Shown in pieces: positions 61,127 through 64,000 of a stretch of DNA of 64,000 nt. The stretch's first letter is position 1. Every line of letters starts with the position of its first letter. A program made the translations under genes and the position numbers. The stretch lies in the NCBI RefSeq assembly GCF_043641555.1, contig NZ_JBHZRJ010000005.1, positions 248,001-312,000 of the forward strand, read 5' to 3'. Below the pieces are notes generated by a model. It saw only the letters and a program-made list of their open reading frames with translations, had not been told where the DNA came from and did no database searches. Origin of the DNA: Saccharospirillum alexandrii_A (GTDB lineage: Bacteria; Pseudomonadota; Gammaproteobacteria; Pseudomonadales; Natronospirillaceae).

Positions 61127-61646
61127 CGTTACTTCCTATCAAAAAATGCAAATGATCCTGGGTCAACACAGACCCCTTATTTCAACAAAACCCTCTGAAA
61201 CCTCAACCACAGAGCCTCAAAGCCAATACATTCCCTTTCAATCGAGCGAATATAAACCCACAAAAACCAACATATCTATCGGCTATCCAACGATAGTCCA
61301 TCACTTTCTTCACATATCCACGTCGATATCCTGGATATGCGGCACTTTCTCAACCTCACATTGCTTTGCCACACCACTTCCCGAGTGATCAGCGGCAACT
61401 GAGAGTGAAACTATAGGCAAATCAATTAGAAGGGGTTTGGTGGCCAAAAATTCACAACAAATCATCCGACCAAAATCGACCACACTAGCTACCGCCCGGC
61501 CGGTTACAGGGCACACCAAGGCAAAAATAAGTTGTGTTTTCACCATCTCACTCTGTGACGTGGTTGGCAAGTCCTTATTTCCCAAAGGTGTCGGATGTGT
61601 CCGCCTTGTGCTTGGAAGGGGTTCAATCTGAAGAGGCTAGGCTCCG
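61127..61646. other. right border of the array, no gene seen
   Basis: About 520 bp where an integrase gene or attI would be expected in a complete integron. Neither strand shows a long frame with an integrase motif; the short frames lack ribosome sites. Confidence 0.5.
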
Positions 61647-61742
61647 AGCGGTACCGGGTTTCGCAGCAGGCAGGGATGCCTGCGGCAGGGCTTGGTGGGG
61701 CAGGGATGCCCCTGTAAGCCCGGGGCGAAAGCCGGTACCGCT
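61647..61742. repeat. 96-bp palindromic element
   Basis: AGCGGTACCGGGTTTCGC and GCGAAAGCCGGTACCGCT are near-perfect arms. Inside lie two copies of GCAGGGATGCC, each part of its own small palindrome. Resembles a BIME- or MITE-like repeat placed behind the FAH gene. Confidence 0.7.
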
Positions 61743-61778
61743 TGGGGCTGGGTTTTGGCTAAACGCTAAAGGAAGCCG

Positions 61779-62438
61779 TTATTCAACCAAACTACTCTGC
61801 TTCCACTCAGTCCCTTCAATCGCCAAATCCAGCTTATCGCCAGAAGCCAACTTACCTACACCCGCCGGGGTACCGGTCAGCACCACATCACCCGGCTCCA
61901 ACCGAAAATCTTTAACAATCTCAGCCAGCAAGTCCGGAATACTAAACAGCATGTTCTCAACCCGGCCATGCTGTTGCGGTTTGCCATTCAACTCCAGGGT
62001 GTAGCCCCAGTCGCTCAGGTTTTCGGGCATCTGGTTTACCGGTAGCCAGGCTCCCAGTGGCAGGGCGCCGTCGAAGGCTTTTGCGCGTTCCCAGGGGTGG
62101 CCTTTTTCTTTCAGCGTGTCTTGCTGGGCGCGGTCGGTCAGGTCCAGGGCCAGGGTTACGGCGGTTACGGCGGCCATGGGGTTTTCGGAGTGTTCGGCCG
62201 AGAGTTGGGCGCCTATCAGCAAGGCCAGTTCGGTTTCGAAATGCAGGTTGGGGCGTGGCAGGCTGATGCCCTCGCCCAGGGTGACGCAAGCGCTGGCGGG
62301 TTTGATGAACAGTAAGGGGGATTCAGGCACGGCGTTGCCCAGTTCTTTGGCGTGGTCGGCGTAGTTGCGGCCTACGCACACGGCTTTGCCCATGGGCAGT
62401 AGAATCGATTCGCCGGAAACCCATTGGTGTTGATACAT
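61779..62438 (-). CDS. fumarylacetoacetate hydrolase-family protein
   Basis: 219 residues, single FAH domain as in YcgM. Landmarks: CVGRNYADHAKELGN, metal-binding E68 and E70 in HFETELAL, D99 in LALDLTD, K120 in RAKAFDG, and DVVLTGTPAGVGKL near the end. Family members hydrolyse acylpyruvates or decarboxylate oxaloacetate. GGGAG 8 bases before the ATG fixes the start. It lies about 125 bp after malG on the same strand but is probably unrelated to maltose use. Confidence 0.92.
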   Translation of the reverse strand: MYQHQWVSGESILLPMGKAVCVGRNYADHAKELGNAVPESPLLFIKPASACVTLGEGISLPRPNLHFETELALLIGAQLSAEHSENPMAAVTAVTLALDLTDRAQQDTLKEKGHPWERAKAFDGALPLGAWLPVNQMPENLSDWGYTLELNGKPQQHGRVENMLFSIPDLLAEIVKDFRLEPGDVVLTGTPAGVGKLASGDKLDLAIEGTEWKQSSLVE

Positions 62439-62563
62439 AGAGACTGCTCCCGTTCTGCGGTTGCGAATGTAGTTGTCTCTACTTTAGCGGGAAATGGGCC
62501 CGGTTACTAACCCGGGCCTGCCCTGGCGCCGAACGGTGCGTCCGGCGCGGGCGTGTGGGGCGG

Positions 62564-63790
62564 CTAGCCTTTTACCCCGCCGGAGGTGAGGCCGCCGACC
62601 AGAAAGCGCTGGGCAATCAGGAAGACGATGGTGATGGGTACGCCGGAAAGCACGGCAGCGGCGGCGAAGTCGCCCCAGAGCTGGCTTTGGTCTTGTATGT
62701 ATTGCTGGGCGCCGACGGCCAGGGTCATTTTATCGAGGTCGCTGATGATCACCGAGGCGAGCGGGAATTCGTTCACGAAGCCGATGAACGCCAAAATGAA
62801 CACCACCGCCAGTATCGGCACGCTCAGTGGCAGCAGGATTTTGTAGAAGGTCTGGAACGGGGTGGCGCCGTCGATAGCGGCGGATTCCTCCATGGCCGGG
62901 TCGATGGTGTCGAAATAGCCAATCACCATGAAGATGTTCAGCGCCAGGCCGCCCATGTAGCCGATGATCAGCGCGGAATGGGTGTTCAGCGCCAGGAAGT
63001 CGACGAAGCTGCCCAGCTTGTCGAACAGCAGGTAGAGCGCGACCAGGAACAGGGTGTTGGGGAACATCTGTATCACCAGCAGGGATTTGAGCATGGGCCC
63101 CTTGCCCTTGAACGGCAGCCGGCCGAAGGCGTAGGCGCTGGTGGTCGAAAGCAGCAATATCAGCATGGCGCTGATGCCCGCTACCTTAATGGTGTTCATC
63201 AGCCAGCTCAGCACCGGGAAGGTTGGTTTGGAAACGTAGGCGTTGCCGTATTGCACCGTGGTGCGGGTGGCGTCTGCCGGTCGCTCGGGGATGGTGAGCT
63301 GGCCGCTGGCCTGGCCGTCGGCGGCGATGAAGATGACCTCGTCACCGTAGCGGCTGGCCTGATCGGCCTGGTCGAGCACCAGGTGCACGGGCTCGGTGCT
63401 CGATACCACGCGCCCTACTCCGTCTAAAAAGCCGATGCTCAGGTAGGAGCGCAGCGGGAAGTACTCGGCTTCTACCCTGGGGTTGGCGGTCAGCGTCCAA
63501 CGGCCATCGGCGTTGAAGGTGACGTCGCCGAGTGCATTGTTGAAGGTGACGGAGTCCACGCCGTCGAGGTCTTTCTTTTGCGGGTTCATGCCCACGTAGG
63601 GTTGTTCGAACGCCAGGTACCAGTGCTCCAGCGTCGGGTTGCTGGGGATGATGGTATCGACCAGGGTATGGCCGGTGCGGAACGAGACCGAAACCAGATA
63701 CGCCAGGGGGTAAATCACGAAGGCGAGAAAGACGATCAGTACCAGGTGAGCGCCGATGACGCGTGCTTTGTGTTCGCGGGTTTTAATCAT
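62564..63790 (-). CDS. malG: maltose ABC transporter permease MalG
   Basis: 408 residues, against about 296 in E. coli MalG. Helix 1 (AHLVLIVFLAFVIYPLAYLV) is followed by a periplasmic insertion of about 110 residues (about 60-175) with the repeat-like TFNNALGDVTFNADGRWTLT, then five more helices. The EAA loop is MEESAAIDGATPFQTFYKIL, then LAVVFILAFIGFVNEFPLAS, and the end LVGGLTSGGVKG is the MalG signature. With MalF and a MalK ATPase it imports maltose and maltodextrins. It starts 10 bp after malF, with GAGGAG upstream. Confidence 0.95.
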   Translation of the reverse strand: MIKTREHKARVIGAHLVLIVFLAFVIYPLAYLVSVSFRTGHTLVDTIIPSNPTLEHWYLAFEQPYVGMNPQKKDLDGVDSVTFNNALGDVTFNADGRWTLTANPRVEAEYFPLRSYLSIGFLDGVGRVVSSTEPVHLVLDQADQASRYGDEVIFIAADGQASGQLTIPERPADATRTTVQYGNAYVSKPTFPVLSWLMNTIKVAGISAMLILLLSTTSAYAFGRLPFKGKGPMLKSLLVIQMFPNTLFLVALYLLFDKLGSFVDFLALNTHSALIIGYMGGLALNIFMVIGYFDTIDPAMEESAAIDGATPFQTFYKILLPLSVPILAVVFILAFIGFVNEFPLASVIISDLDKMTLAVGAQQYIQDQSQLWGDFAAAAVLSGVPITIVFLIAQRFLVGGLTSGGVKG

Positions 63791-63800
63791 GCGGCTCTCC

Positions 63801-64000
63801 TCAGTGTTTTTTAACGCCGACTTCGACTTTGGCGACCTTTAAATACAGGAAGGCGATGACCGCGACGATCATGAAAATGAAGGTCGAGATGGTCGAGGCC
63901 AGTGCGAAGTCTTGGGTGTCGCCCCGGAACGCGAGGCGGTAGGCGTAGTTCACCAGCAGGTCGGTCTCACCGGCCTGGGGGTTGGAGCCGATGATGATGG
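63801..64000 (-). CDS. malF: maltose ABC transporter permease MalF (C-terminal end)
   Basis: Only the last 66 codons are in the window. The sequence QAGETDLLVNYAYRLAFRG, then QDFALASTISTFIFMIVAV, is the conserved MalF C-terminal helix pair, ending in a lysine-rich cytoplasmic tail. Its stop overlaps the GAGGAG site of malG, so the two are one operon read leftward. Confidence 0.93.
   Translation of the reverse strand, partial: IIIGSNPQAGETDLLVNYAYRLAFRGDTQDFALASTISTFIFMIVAVIAFLYLKVAKVEVGVKKH

Noticed and set aside
61310..61585. Minus-strand 91-codon frame at the array's right border as a possible integrase remnant
   Set aside because: No tyrosine-recombinase motif (R, H-x-x-R, Y) and poor composition; likely chance.

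Overview
The window reads as chromosome of a marine-type gammaproteobacterium, perhaps Oceanospirillales-like (an inference from gene content: MalF/MalG, a ProV/ProW-type osmolyte importer, ExoD, YehS and SulP families, many LysR regulators, polysaccharide enzymes). I cannot name the species. No rRNA, tRNA or CRISPR array was seen.

Layout. 1-13.6 kb: a GH2 beta-mannosidase cut by the left edge, a secreted lipoprotein, small-molecule enzymes (VOC, MDR and D-2-hydroxyacid dehydrogenases), a DMT exporter divergent from an AraC regulator, a GH114 lipoprotein, two MFS transporters and an ExoD protein. 13.8-18.9 kb: a 24-residue membrane microprotein, then a leftward xylosidase/ABC sugar import operon (binding protein, two permeases, GH43 enzyme) with a good sigma70 promoter and no ATPase gene. 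19-26.2 kb: SulP transporter, LysR/AhpD-like divergent pair, coiled-coil lipoprotein, DUF1330 protein, membrane ClpP-like protein, CopD-like membrane protein. 26.7-28 kb: an aerolysin-family pore-forming toxin with signal peptide and a dibasic activation site. 28-36.5 kb: periplasmic binding protein, peroxiredoxin-like protein, glycine betaine/proline-type ABC importer with two hairpins behind its binding-protein gene, YehS homologue, NAD(P)-binding protein and LysR regulator. 36.7-43.1 kb: GGDEF cyclase, RluA-type pseudouridine synthase and two divergent LysR/target pairs with visible LysR boxes. 43.4-44.7 kb: a surface lipoprotein with a textbook terminator.

44.8-61.1 kb is an accessory island. 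Almost all genes point left, are small or unfamiliar and AT-richer than the flanks. At least four of their junctions carry imperfect palindromes of 60-87 bp bounded by AAC...GTT integron core sites, starting at the stop codon of one gene and ending just before the start of the next. No integrase gene is visible, so this looks like a cluster of attC sites lacking an integrase (CALIN). Cargo includes a SIR2-like protein, a PD-(D/E)XK-like protein, an EEP nuclease paired with a coiled-coil protein, a pentapeptide-repeat membrane protein and several membrane proteins. The array is invaded by a REP-associated tyrosine transposase (RAYT), its decayed copies, copies of its 3' flank and dozens of REP/REPIN palindromes, several of which sit where an attC should be. 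IS5 and IS3 remnants and a cold-shock gene also lie inside.

The strangest gene is at 47.5-49.0 kb: an AFG1-type ATPase whose sequence looks eukaryotic (algal or stramenopile-like) rather than like bacterial ZapE. It lies between an IS5 end and the RAYT duplication, so it is either a cross-domain transfer or an assembly artefact. 61.6-64 kb returns to ordinary chromosome: a palindromic element, an FAH-family hydrolase, malG with a large periplasmic insertion, and the end of malF at the right edge.
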